Source: Anthostomella pinea
Taxonomy: Eukaryota > Ascomycota > Sordariomycetes > Xylariales > Xylariaceae
Assembly: GCA_963556695.1 (NCBI GenBank)
Contig: CAUWAG010000006.1
Location: 1,116,001 to 1,180,000, forward strand
Direction of reading: 5' to 3'
Length of the DNA: 64,000 bases
Every line of letters starts with the position of its first letter. Position 1 is the stretch's first letter. Of this stretch, positions 21,279 to 31,642 are shown in pieces. The position numbers and the translations under genes are program-made. The notes beneath the pieces were generated by a model. The model did no database searches, was not told the DNA's origin, and saw nothing but the letters and a program-made list of their open reading frames with translations.

Positions 21279-22271
21279 ATGCTGGTCCCGGTGAAGAAAA
21301 ACAGCCATGTGCAGTGGTGCTTAATCAGCCTTTTGATGCTCCTTGCGAATCGGGTCAGTTTGTACTCCCTTTTTATGTCACGGTGAAGTCACTCTCTCTT
21401 TCCCCTTACCAGCAACTGTAGTCAAGCTGGATTTCCAAAACGATCTCCGGATGTGCATGCTTGGATTCATTAAAATTGCATCTAGACTAATCTTGACATG
21501 TAGGTGGCCGCACTACGCGATCTCACTGATCAGAATGTCAAAGATATCAATGCTGCGAAGAATGAGATTGTGAGCGTGACCAAGGAGACCGATCTGTTGT
21601 TATTCCTCGGCAACACAACCAGGTGCATTGCCTTCCCCCCTGCTGGGCTTGCAGCGGACAGTTGGCGTCAGAATATGCTGACTTGGCGCAGTTATTTCTA
21701 CTATGCACTGAAGAAGGACGACAAACGGGAAGCGGAGCTGGTTCCTACCAGTGGCCGTTACTACGCGAAATACCTGTACCCCGAAGCGGAGGCCAAAAAC
21801 TATCCAAAAGGGCCTGACGAGGAGCAAGAGGGCGATTTCTACGCAAACAACCCTGAACCAAAGCTAGGAAGACACAAGAACTACAACCGGGTTGTTCTGA
21901 TCGACCACACTCTCCGTGGGGAAAGCGTTGATCAGTTCGTCATGCTGCTAAACCATATGCCCAAGATCAACAAAGTCGAAAGGGGCTTCATTAACATTGT
22001 TTCCCCTGAGATACAGCAGCAAATTGCGGAGAGAACGAAAGGTTTCGAGGGACCTCCGACACTGGTGGACACAATACACAAGGTGGTCATGAAGGATGAC
22101 TCGCTCATTGATGGTCTTGCAAGAAGTAAATTTGGTCGACTTGCTATTGATTATACAGTGATGGAATTCGAGGAAGTCGACGCGGAAGACGCCCAAAAGG
22201 AGTTTGAGAGCAAATCGCCCCAAAAGAAAATGATTGCAAAGATTCGGGGCGAATGGGGCGATCCCGATTGA
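21279..22271 (+). CDS. Small secreted or membrane-anchored protein of unknown family
   Basis: Exon 1 (21279-21353) gives a signal-type start, MLVPVKKNSHVQWCLISLLMLLANR. After a 150-nt intron (GTCAGT..GTAG with GACTAATC branch site), exon 2 (21504-22271) continues in frame with VAALRDLTDQNVKDIN, for about 280 residues in total. The mature part is charged and soluble, with a hydrophobic strand followed by Asp-His (YNRVVLIDHTLRGESVDQF) that faintly recalls the PRPP loop of phosphoribosyltransferases, and a Lys/Glu-rich tail. No family was recognised. The Fot1-like transposon lies only 39 bp after the stop codon, so it probably sits in this gene's 3' UTR or terminator. The intron call rests on frame and hydrophobicity only. 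Confidence 0.6.
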
Positions 22272-22310
22272 GCGGCCACAAGGGAAATATCCTGCTTGAG
22301 CTCTACCATA

Positions 22311-24246
22311 ACATCTCCCACCCCCCTGCGGACCACCCCCCCGCGGACCAGCGCGTTCTGACCCACAAACTCGTAATTCACCAACCACCAGGATTATGGT
22401 GATCCACCATCTACACCATCACTTTTGCATCTTTTTTTTCACAAAGCACACTATTTGAATCCTTATCCACTACTGAATCTCATGATGTCATTTTACGACC
22501 GTCAAATAAAAGCTGAAGCCGCCATTTTAGCCATCCAACGCGGAGCTCCAGTCCGCTCGTCAGCCCTCGAATGGCAAATCAGTCGCTCGTACGTCAACCG
22601 ACGAATCTCTGGCACCCCAACGCGGAATGAGACCAGCGCTCTCCAACAGGCTCTCTCACCGTATCTCGAACATAAGCTGGCAAGCTGGGCCCTGGGGCAA
22701 GCACGGCTAGGGTATTCTCCGGCGGTCTCTAAGTTCCGTCTCATGGCCCAGCGGATGCTCCATGCCACCGGGGATGCTCGAGAATTAGGGAAAAATTGGG
22801 CATCCAAGTTCCTGTCTCAAAACCCGGAAGTCAAGATAATGAAGTCTCGTGTTATCGACTACAACCGAGTGAATGGTGCTACAGCGGCAAATATCAATAT
22901 TTTTTTCGATCAGTGTGACGCCCCTGACGTGGTTAACCTCATGCCAACACGCTGGTACAACGTCGACGAAATGGGAATCGCCCAGGGGGTTGGGGACTCC
23001 CATTGGGTGGTCTCCGAGGCCTCCGGCAACATGGCTATGAAGAAAGGGATCGAGAAGGGTGAATGGATAACTGCCCTAGAGTGTGTGAGCGGATCTGGTG
23101 AGACCTTGCCACCGCTGGTGATTCTTAAGGGGGTTAACGTACAAGCCCAGTGATTTAGCAACCAAAACGAGGACAAATTCACCGATTGGAGGTTTATTAC
23201 GTTGCCCAATAGATGGACCTCGAATCCCATTGCGTTAGAATGGCTTCAATGTATCTTTATTCTTCACATTCGGCAGGTCCACGGCAACACATGGGTGGTT
23301 TTGGTGTGTGATGGCCACGACTCCCACACGAATAACGAGTTCCTAGCCACCTGCTTGAGAAACAAAGTATGGTTGATCTTTTATGAACCTCATTGCTCCC
23401 ATATAGTCCAGGTGTTAGATGTGGGAGTCTTCAATTTGGTGAAGAAGAGGTTGAAGACCTTATTCCAGGAGATGCCCAGCGGCCGTCTAGGACTCAGGCC
23501 ATCTAAGGAGGAGGTTTTGGAGTGCTATGAGCAGGCCCGGAAGGACACAATGACGCTCCTCAACATCAGAATTGCCTGGAAAAAGGCTGGGATTGTTCCT
23601 CGCAACAGAGCAGAGGCGTTGAAGTCGAAATATGTGATTCTGGAGGACAAGGGGGTGGCCAGGGCACGCCAGAGGGACCCTAAGGCTTCCGAGCGAGCCA
23701 CAACACCAGATTTTCTCGAGATGGTAGCTAAAACCATTATCACAACACCCTCTGGAAGCCGGGCTTTGCGGGAGAGTGCTCGAAAGCTCGAAAGAAAGGA
23801 CCCTTCCTTTGGGGGGCCCTCTGAGCGCTTGTTGGTGCGGAAGGCTGGCAAGGCCATGGATGTTCAGGCTGCTACCATTGCAAATCCACGGGCCAAATGT
23901 GAGCTGCTTGAGGCTCAAGTGGCTAAAAAGGCTAATACCACTCAAAAAGCAGTCAAACCAACACCAGGGGAACGATTCGTCACAATGACTAACATAAGGG
24001 AGGCCAAAATGGAGCTGAGGAACAGGAGGGTCTATAGGGACTCCGCTGCAGGCGAAGAGGTCCCACAAGAGGTCCCTGGTGAAGATTTAGGGTCGGAATC
24101 GGATTCTGGGAGCTGTATTATGGTTAGAACACCACGACCTTAGTGTATTTAGCAACTGTGGTGGTTGTAGATGGCTTCATCTGAATGAGAGTGGTGTGGT
24201 GTGGAGTGGTCCGTGGGGGGGTGGTCCGCAGGGGGGGGTGAGATGT
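22311..24246 (+). mobile_element. Fot1/pogo-type DNA transposon, structurally complete
   Basis: 1936 bp bounded by about 40-bp terminal inverted repeats: the left starts ACATCTCCCACC and continues CTGCGGACCACCCCCCC; the right end reads ACATCTCACCCC and CTGCGGACCACCCCCCC on the opposite strand, with only a few mismatches. A TA dinucleotide flanks both ends (22309-22310, 24247-24248). It encloses one transposase gene. The close match of the two ends suggests recent insertion. Confidence 0.85.
22482..24143 (+). pseudogene. Fot1/pogo transposase with one internal stop
   Basis: The reading begins MSFYDRQIKAEAAILAIQRG with an N-terminal helix-turn-helix, then a CENP-B-type HTH (LGYSPAVSKFRLMAQRML..LGKNWASKFLSQNPEV). 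The DDE catalytic core carries WYNVDEMGIAQG (first Asp), VLVCDGHDSHTNNE (second Asp), and HCSHIVQVLDVGVFNLVKK (third Asp). A Lys/Arg-rich tail with coiled-coil character follows. TGA at 23151-23153 interrupts the block ending VILKGVNVQAQ, where family members have Trp-Phe, so TGG has become TGA. Apart from this stop the frame is open to 24143. As it stands the enzyme is cut before the second and third catalytic acids, so the copy is non-autonomous unless read through or edited. Confidence 0.85.
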
Positions 24247-25100
24247 TATAATAAAGAATTATATATTTTGCAAATTTAAATTAATAAAAGGGTTTGTCTC
24301 GTTAAAGGTAATTAATTAATATGAAAAGTTATATATATTTAAATATATAATAATTTAGTTTCCAGTATTATTATATGTTTAAAAACTATCTAAATCAGCG
24401 TAATTTTACGCGTTAATAAAATTATTACTTTAAATAAAATATTCTAAAATGTATATTAGGATTCGTAGTATTATTTATTAAGTCATAATATTATTTATTA
24501 AGACATAATTTAAAATGTAAGTAAACTATCAGTAATGTTTTTTTCGTTTTAAAGTAACATTATTCATTAATTATATTAACTTTTTAACTATTTAACATTA
24601 TTATTTTTACATTACTATATAACTATTAATATTAAAGTAATATCATATTATGTTGGATCCATGTGATTCCACAGTCAAACCATCCATACAGAACCCACAT
24701 GTATGATTAGATAAGAGATTAAATACCGGATTGTGAGGTCACTTAGCCAGACCTGCAGGTCCAGCTAGACTTCCCAATCCAACCATCAGCAACATCATAA
24801 CCTTGACCCCATACTCGAGTATTATGATTGATCGTTCAAGCCTGTTCCAACATATTATAAATTTATAGTATTTACGTTCATATTAACCTATGATAATCTT
24901 ATTATTAGGTTAATGACTAAGGCTATAAGGGTATTTATAGATTAAGTTAACGTAAATATTTATATTAATATCAATCTTCCGTGGTTATCCGTTGAGTTGT
25001 TTGGGACCCTGGGCAGGATACCATTGCTAGGACGTACCTCATAAAGCTAGTTGACGAGTCCATTTGACTTTCAACTATATATAGTGCTAGCTTGACAAGT
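24247..25100. other. AT-rich noncoding block
   Basis: 24250-24660 is strongly AT-rich with no open frame. It contains a direct repeat (ATTATTTATTAAG) at about 24470-24500. A second AT-rich stretch at 24855-24975 holds nested inverted repeats (TATTTACGTT..AACGTAAATA and ATTAACCTA..TAGGTTAAT). It could be a mutated transposon remnant; no coding trace remains. Confidence 0.45.
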
Positions 25101-25400
25101 CGTCATGGGGACGAATAAGTCAGGTGAAGAATTTTATAACCTGCTTCTTTTCTGGTTGCTGGGCAGAGTTGTGTGTTGTTGATGTTCTAGTGACATTTTC
25201 TCCGCCCACCCACCACACTTTACATGCACACCCATCACTCTCACACACGACAGTGCTGGTGGCAATTCTCTTGTGCACATCTTCACTTGCCACCTTACGC
25301 GCACCTAGCACGCTGATTCAGATTTAATATTCTTGCACATCACATCCCCGGCTCTCCCACGTGAGCACGCAGACCACGCTGCTGGCCATTCCTACCCTTA

Positions 25401-26827
25401 GAATGTCCGGCCGACCTCTTTCCGAAGGCGGTTCTGTCCAAAAGATTCGGGCCCCTCAAGTCGACAGCCCTCGTCCCCAAGGTGTAAAGCTCAATTTACC
25501 ATCGGGCTTCTGCCAACTCAAGCTGATTCCCACCGGCTCCTGATGCACCAGCTGCTTTTGGACCAAAGAAAGACCAGGCTTGTAAACAAGCCGGACAAGA
25601 TCATGGAGTATAACCTCATCTTTATGTATCAAGCAATCCTGGCGCTCCAGTGCGTGTTGTTTGATTACCCCGAGGGCGACGAGATGTGGGAAGATGTCGC
25701 TCAGGCGGTATTCCTCTCCAAGGATCTGGCGCCTACAGTCAGATTCATCGCATACCTCTTTGGCAAGCTCCAGTTCCGCTACCACGAGATGGTCTGCGCA
25801 GGAACGGCGGTCGCTGCCCCCAAAACTCATTTCTTGAGCCTCGTCGACGAGTTCATACGATTTTCGGTCAAACGAACTGCTCTGCACACGCCCAATGCGG
25901 CAAGAAAGAACGGGCGCCGAGAGCTCGCCGTGGAGCACGCGACACGGTTGTTGGGTAATCTCGCCAATTATCTCCTTGCTGTCCCGCTACCGAACGTCAA
26001 GCGGCCAGCAGAAAGCCTCTTGACCATAGAACTGGGAAAAGGTGCAGACCAGGGTCAGTTCCATCCCAATTCCCTCCTTGTATCTAGCTTCCTGCTTTTT
26101 GCCGCCTGACGCATGCAGTATATCAGTGCAGTTGCTGGGTCTGGAATGAGCACTCGCATACGCAGCAATTTGCACCTCTGATTGCTATCTAACACTTGTT
26201 CGAGCCCGATGATCGCCTGAGCAATGTCTGGATAGTCGGTATCATGAAGAATGTAGCTAACATGGCTTCTACGCAGTTCTCGAGTTCCTGCCGAAGAGAC
26301 AGCAACAGTCTTAGAAGGACGAGAGTAGGTCTATTTCGAATAACGGTCAGAGAATTCAGGTTAGCCCCAAAGTCAGCCCCCAGCACGAGGGTGAGACCGC
26401 CGAGGGTGAAGAGGATAGTATGTTCATATTGAGCGCCGAGGAAAGGCGAAAAGGAAGGCCGTCAAGAAGGCCGAGAAGAGGGGAGAGACACCGAGTACCC
26501 CTGGCAGACAGAGACACGCCGACGTACCAAGCGCCGCCGCATCGGAGCAATTCGCTTACTTATGAGGTTGATTCTGGTACCGAGGTCGCTGTGCGGCCTA
26601 TGCACAAGGAGCTGCAGAGCCCGAAGAACGAGCTGACGCCTGTGAGGACGGAGCTCAATGCTACGAAGAAGGATCTTGACGATACGAAGGCTGAGATGAA
26701 CGACTTCAAGAAGGAGCTGATCGACACAAAGAAGGAACTCTCCGTTGAAAGATCTCTGCGTGTGCGACTTGAAGAGAGAATGTTCGCATTGGAGAAGGTG
26801 GTCAATGAGCTCAAAGGCTCGGTTTGA
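25401..26827 (+). CDS. Hypothetical protein with C-terminal coiled coil, structure uncertain
   Basis: Three plausible coding blocks: 25401-25543 (MSGRPLSEGGSVQKIRAP..), 25543-26070 (helical, with MEYNLIFMYQAILALQCVLF), and from about 26357 after a CAG acceptor to 26827. The last block is basic and then forms a heptad-rich coil (ELIDTKKELSVERSLRVRL..). Blocks 1 and 2 overlap out of frame by one base, so either a frameshift or an unseen intron separates them. The 26070-26357 gap would be an intron. No family recognised. A second gene-like segment at 29490-30222 ends in a similar short coil. Confidence 0.4.
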
Positions 26828-27376
26828 GCGTCTTCCTGCGCTGTCGATGTCACGATGTCGAGTTTATCGGGAATCTTGGTAAAGCTTCGCGAGCCCCGTT
26901 GCAGATTATGCGTTGGGATAGTGCCCGCATCTTGCGAGGGCCATATTGTGTACTTACCTAGGTAGTCATCTCTATGACTTGAGCAATGCTTAACGGTATC
27001 AATGAACATACATTTGACTGATGCTCCACGCCTTCTTTTTATGTGAGCGTGTTTCTACGTTACAGTCAGGCCAATAGCTACTTCCTTGCATTTGCTTTCC
27101 TGCACGTACACGAGAATTGGGCGGGAGAGGCGCCCAATATTGAACCTGCCAGCCTCCAGCTGCGTAGGTGCCGGCCGGGTCAGCGGGTATCTAGCGCCCG
27201 GTAAGCGGACGGGGCTGCGGGACGCGCCGAAGGGAGGCCGAGGAAGGCCCACCTGAGCGCCGCCCTTAGAGTGGATAGCACTACCTTAGCCCCGGGGCTT
27301 GGCCGTCGAATCATGTCATGTCACGTCAGTTCTCTTGTTTTCCTCCAACTTCACGACTCGGGCGCTCACCACTGTC
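26828..27376. other. Intergenic upstream of the TDP2-like gene
   Basis: GC-rich towards 27250, probably promoter and 5' UTR of the phosphodiesterase gene. No specific site identified. Confidence 0.35.
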
Positions 27377-28444
27377 ATGCTTCGCAATTTGTTCAAGCCC
27401 ATTCAACAAATTCTACGCCCTACAACTCCTCCCGCCATGGACGAACTTTTCCAGAAAGCCGTCAAGCAGAACGAGGAGATGAGAAAACCATGGGGCGCGG
27501 TTCCGTGGAAGCCGGACGAGCCGCATCCGCAGCCTCATTACTCCTTTGACAAGACCACGCAGACCTGGGCTGTACCGAAGGCCGGGTCGCCGCACCCTAA
27601 TGATGGGGTGGACATCACTCTACTCGCACTCTACAGCTGGAACATTGACTTCATGTTACCGAACGCGAAGCCCAGGATGGAGGCTGCGCTCGCACATCTG
27701 GAGTCCATGATAAGCAAGGTGTCCCCGTCAACAGCGGTCGTGATCTTCCTGCAGGAGTGCATCGCGGAGGACCTCGTCACCATCGGCGAAAAGGCATGGG
27801 TCAGGGACCGGTTATACGTGACTGACGTCGATAACTCCTTTTGGGCGTCGGGGCACTACGGCACCACAACCCTGGTCGATCGCCGCCTGCATATCACATC
27901 CTGCTTCCGCGCACATTACGAGAAGACGAGGTTTGAGCGCGACGCGTTCTGTATGGACATATCGCTTGGTAAAAGCAAAGACAAGACCGTTCGTCTGTGT
28001 AACACCCATCTCGAGTCCCTCGCGATGGAGCCGCCTTTCCGCCCACCGCAAATGCAGCTGGTATCGAAATTCATGCACGCCAAAGGTATCCACGGCGCGC
28101 TGGCGGCTGGAGACTTCAATGCTATACAGCCGTTTGACCAGACCCTCCATTCCGACAACGACCTGAAGGATGCGTACCTGGAGCTGGGTGGCGCGGAGGG
28201 CAACGACGAGGGCTACACCTGGGGTCAGCAGGCGGCGACCACGCTGAGGGAGAGATTTGGCTGCTCGAGGATGGACAAGGTGTACTTCTGCGGCGGCCTG
28301 AAGCTCGAGAGCTTCCAGAGATTTGGCGCGGATATCCAGCTGGCCGAGCAGGAACAGAGGCAAAAGCTTGAAGGTCTCGGCTTTGAGAAGCCCTGGATTA
28401 CGGATCATTTGGGAGTCATGGCAGAGGTCAGCATAGTAGAATAG
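27377..28444 (+). CDS. Endonuclease/exonuclease/phosphatase-fold phosphodiesterase, TDP2-like
   Basis: From Met 27377 the protein is 355 residues (335 from the alternative Met at 27437; Met 27299 is also open). It carries the EEP metal-dependent core in order: LLALYSWNIDFM, VIFLQECI (catalytic Glu), TTTLVDRRLHI, LCNTHLESLA, AAGDFNAIQPFD (Asp-x-Asn) and WITDHLGVMAEV (Asp-His). The DxN and HLE boxes and the overall length fit the tyrosyl-DNA phosphodiesterase 2 group, which removes 5'-phosphotyrosyl adducts left by topoisomerase II. Other EEP subfamilies are possible. The frame is intact. Likely nuclear or cytosolic, with no clear targeting signal. Confidence 0.78.
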   Translation: MLRNLFKPIQQILRPTTPPAMDELFQKAVKQNEEMRKPWGAVPWKPDEPHPQPHYSFDKTTQTWAVPKAGSPHPNDGVDITLLALYSWNIDFMLPNAKPRMEAALAHLESMISKVSPSTAVVIFLQECIAEDLVTIGEKAWVRDRLYVTDVDNSFWASGHYGTTTLVDRRLHITSCFRAHYEKTRFERDAFCMDISLGKSKDKTVRLCNTHLESLAMEPPFRPPQMQLVSKFMHAKGIHGALAAGDFNAIQPFDQTLHSDNDLKDAYLELGGAEGNDEGYTWGQQAATTLRERFGCSRMDKVYFCGGLKLESFQRFGADIQLAEQEQRQKLEGLGFEKPWITDHLGVMAEVSIVE

Positions 28445-29336
28445 CAATGATACTCGTTCGAGTTGTGTATTGTCTCTACAGTATGTACCAAAGGATGTAG
28501 TCGGGTTGAATCTCATCCATGTGCAGGGTCATAGTAACGTACGCCACAGGGCACACACTCCAACATGAGAGCACCGGCATTGATTTTGCCCCTTAGCCCC
28601 AAGCAATGCAACAATGGGTGGTTGTGTTTATCATTTGAATTGAAACAAATTTCTGCTTGCCCGGGTGTCTGGTGGAGTGGGTTGATCGCCACGAAATCAG
28701 AAACCTGTTGAAATGGGGGAACTTCAGTTCGAGTCTACCTCTGACTAGGTATCCCAGGCACTTTAGGAGTCTTGTGCCCATTATGCGTACGCACATTCTC
28801 TACCCAATCTTTGAACCCTCTCTATGTTTCCAATAATTATTTTTATACATTGCTGAATTTCTTCTGACAAACCCTTATTGCTTCTTTTGAACCTTACATT
28901 GCTTGAGCCTTTTGTTTGTTTACCCATTGGATTTCCCCTTCTTCAGCCCGTCTTTACCTACACGCAACCCAGCCGAATCTGTCCTGCACCACCTGGCCTT
29001 CTCTCAGATCACTTCTGCTCCCCAGCCAATCTGGCACTTGGCTGCGTCTATATACCCCAATTTCTTTCTGCCGGACCAGTGCGTCTTTTCGCGTCAACAC
29101 AGAAATCCTCCTGTGTTCTCGTGTCACTTGCATCTTCCGCACTTGCGCAGCCTACCCTCCGCGCGACTGTATGCATTGAATCAATTATCGCAACTCATAC
29201 TGACTTTCGGACCGCCGGTCATCCTCCTCGCGAGTGCTGTCCGCTATTCACCTGCCGTCCTTTCTGTGCGACTGCCTGTTAGTCGGCGTCTTGCTCGCTG
29301 CGTCAGTCCGCTTGTTGTTTCAGCCGTCATCTTCGC
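28445..29336. other. Intergenic, pyrimidine-rich right half
   Basis: No coding exon supported. The region from 28860 to 29330 is C/T-rich, typical of a 5' UTR or promoter; an open frame there has no protein-like features. Confidence 0.3.
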
Positions 29337-29408
29337 TGTCAGTATGCTTGTCAGTACGTTTGTCAGTACGTTTGTCAGTACGTTTGTCAGTACGCTTGTC
29401 AGTACGCT
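29337..29408 (+). repeat. Six-copy 12-bp minisatellite
   Basis: Six contiguous 12-mers of the form TGTCAGTAYGYT: the 2nd to 4th copies are identical, the 5th and 6th identical to each other, and the 1st differs by one or two bases. A short (AAG)n run follows. Because the unit is a multiple of 3, its length can vary without changing a frame. Confidence 0.9.
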
Positions 29409-29489
29409 TGTCAAGAAGAAGAAGAAGAGTAGGAGGGAGACGAGCTGCAAGCTTACGTATGAGACCACCACCGCCAAAAATGAGCACAA

Positions 29490-30222
29490 TGAAGCGGAAA
29501 CCGACCATGAACGCGATTTCAAACTACCATCCAGCAAGCTGGAAACGGAACATCACTCAAGCCATATCAAGTCCCCGAGGCCATTTGGAGCGCCATACAG
29601 AGGAACGAGGCATTTCACCGCTTGACATATACACAGTCAACCTACCCGTTGCCTCCGGCACTGGATTCATGATATTCCCCCTGAAGCATGTCTTGTAACG
29701 AGAGTGGGCCGCCGTTTGGCGAACAACTCAAGGTGGCGAACAACTCAAGGTGTCGGCGATCTGGCTCTAAACTTGGCAACTTCAATCCCGGCTTGCATCT
29801 GCGACAACCCGATCTGCGTAGTCAAGGGTATCTACATGTTCTTTTCACCCAAGATCATCGGGCTTGGGAGATTCTTCGGAAGCATTGCAATCAGGTTGAT
29901 CAAGTCCATCCAGGATGGAATCAACCCCCGAAGCGTCGCCGTCTGAGCATCCTGCCGTTCTCACAAGACTCGGAAACGGACGCGGAGGCAACGGCCGACA
30001 TGTCTACAAAGACGACCGCGGTTGTGCACCCGGCACCGTGTGCCATCCAAGGCACGCCAGAACGCCGATGCGGACGACGCAGAGAAAATTCGAATTCTAG
30101 AAACGCAACTTGAAATGGTACTTCCATTGCGAATGCGTGCAGAGGCGCGAGCTGCCGAGTTGGAACACATGTATGACACCGTTCGAGGACTGGTGTCTGA
30201 AGTATACTCTGTCAAAGGGTAA
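29490..30222 (+). pseudogene. Hypothetical gene remnant with short C-terminal coiled coil
   Basis: Several frame-shifted but protein-like pieces: YQVPEAIWSAIQRNEAFHRL (about 29560), QDHRAWEILRKHCNQVDQV (about 29850), and a final coil EKIRILETQLEMVLPLRMRA ending at 30222. They need frame changes to join, and no convincing introns were found. The end resembles the coil of the gene at 26420-26827. Function unknown. Confidence 0.3.
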
Positions 30223-30515
30223 AGTGTTTATGTAAGCAGGGGTAAATGGGTCGGACCATTAACTCCTGGCATTTTCTGGACTATTGGTGAAACCCACCAA
30301 TTAGATTTGTTACCGACCGAAGCTTCAAGCTCCCCGCTGGCGGTGGTCATCGTGATGTACGTTTGTGGTCTATGCCGTCATGACTGCCTCATCTGTGGTT
30401 GGAAATGCACCTTGAGGGCATCTGTTGATCGAGATTGTACTGTCTGTTTTATAATAGCTGCTGTTAGCTACACTGTTCGAGCACTTCTCCCTCTTTTCTG
30501 TACACCCGAGACGTC

Positions 30516-31642
30516 ATGATTGCCCCAATCGTTCGAAGCTTCTCCCACCATAAGAGGCTCATCTCCAGCACCATCCTCCGTAGTGTTGCCTGCTCTTCAT
30601 TCAACCTTCTCAATTCAACACCACACTCGATACCATCGACCTACTCACATACCCAATTACCCAAGTCGATACCCAAACAATCCGTCAGAATGGCTTCCAA
30701 CAGCGCCAACGCAGCAATGACACGAGCCAAGCTCTTCGACCTGAAGGGCAGAGTAGCTCTGGTCACCGGTAAGCACAGAACCTCCGAATATTCCTTGATT
30801 AGTTTGGCACATGGCTAAATTTCCTACTTCACATAGGTGGCGGTTCTGGTATCGGTCTCATGGCGACACAAGCCCTCGTTTCCAACGGAGCGAAGGTATA
30901 CATCACAGGACGTACCAAGGAGAAGCTCGAGAAGGTAGCAAAGCAGTACTCGGAGGGCAAGGAATCGATCATCCCGATTGAGTGCGACGTCTCGGACAAG
31001 AGCCAGATTGCAAACCTCGTGAAGGAGATCGAATCCCGCGAGAAGTGCCTCTGCATTCTCGTCAATAACGCCGGCATTAGTGGCAACACGCTACAGACCG
31101 AGGCCGAGTCCGCGTCGGAGATGAAGAAGAATCTCTTCGACAACGACAAGTCTACTTTCGAAGACTGGACAGACGTGTACCGCACCAACGTCGCCCAGAT
31201 CTACTTCATGACAACCGCCTTCCTGCCCCTGCTGCAGCAGTCTTCGGAGCGCCACCCGGGTTGGTCTGGAACTGTGATCAACATCTCGTCGATCAGTGGC
31301 CTGGTCAAGACCGCTCAGCACCACTTCCAGTACAACGCCAGCAAGGCTGCGGCCATCCACCTGACCCGCATGCTGTCCAGCGAGATTGCCGGCAACAAGC
31401 TGAAGGTCCGCGTCAACTCTATCGCGCCGGGTGTGTTCCCCAGCGAGATGACGACCGACGGCAGTGGGGAGGACCAGAAGAGCTCCATCCCGAAGGACCA
31501 GTTCGAGGGCAAGGTGCCTGCCGGTCGACCGGGCAAGGACGAGGATATGGCGCAGTCGATTCTGTTTTTCGCCGCTAACCAGTACCTGAACGGTCAGACT
31601 GTTGCGGTCGATGGTGGGTACACCATCATGGCCGGAGAGTAA
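30516..31642 (+). CDS. Short-chain dehydrogenase/reductase, possible alternative mitochondrial form
   Basis: Exon 1 ends at 30768 and exon 2 runs 30837-31642 (68-nt intron GTAAGC..ATAG). Classical SDR motifs are complete: TGGGSGIG (NAD(P) loop), VNNAGISG, INISSISG (catalytic Ser) and YNASK (Tyr/Lys), ending DGGYTIMAGE. The sequence style resembles fungal RhlG-like 3-oxoacyl-ACP-reductase-type SDRs. Two starts are in frame: Met 30690 gives 294 residues (MASNSANAAMTRAKLFDLKG), while Met 30516 adds 58 residues rich in Arg, Ser and hydrophobics with no acidic residue (MIAPIVRSFSHHKRLIS..), which looks like a mitochondrial presequence. Use of both starts would give two locations. Substrate unknown. 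Confidence 0.85.

Noticed and set aside
28660..28745. Sequence with a TTCGAGTC motif that resembles a tRNA T-loop
   Set aside because: No pairing acceptor, D or anticodon stem could be formed.
28903..29625. 240-codon open frame covering the pyrimidine-rich region and the 12-bp repeat
   Set aside because: Sequence is dominated by C/T-rich low complexity and repeat translation; other frames read better as protein after 29490.
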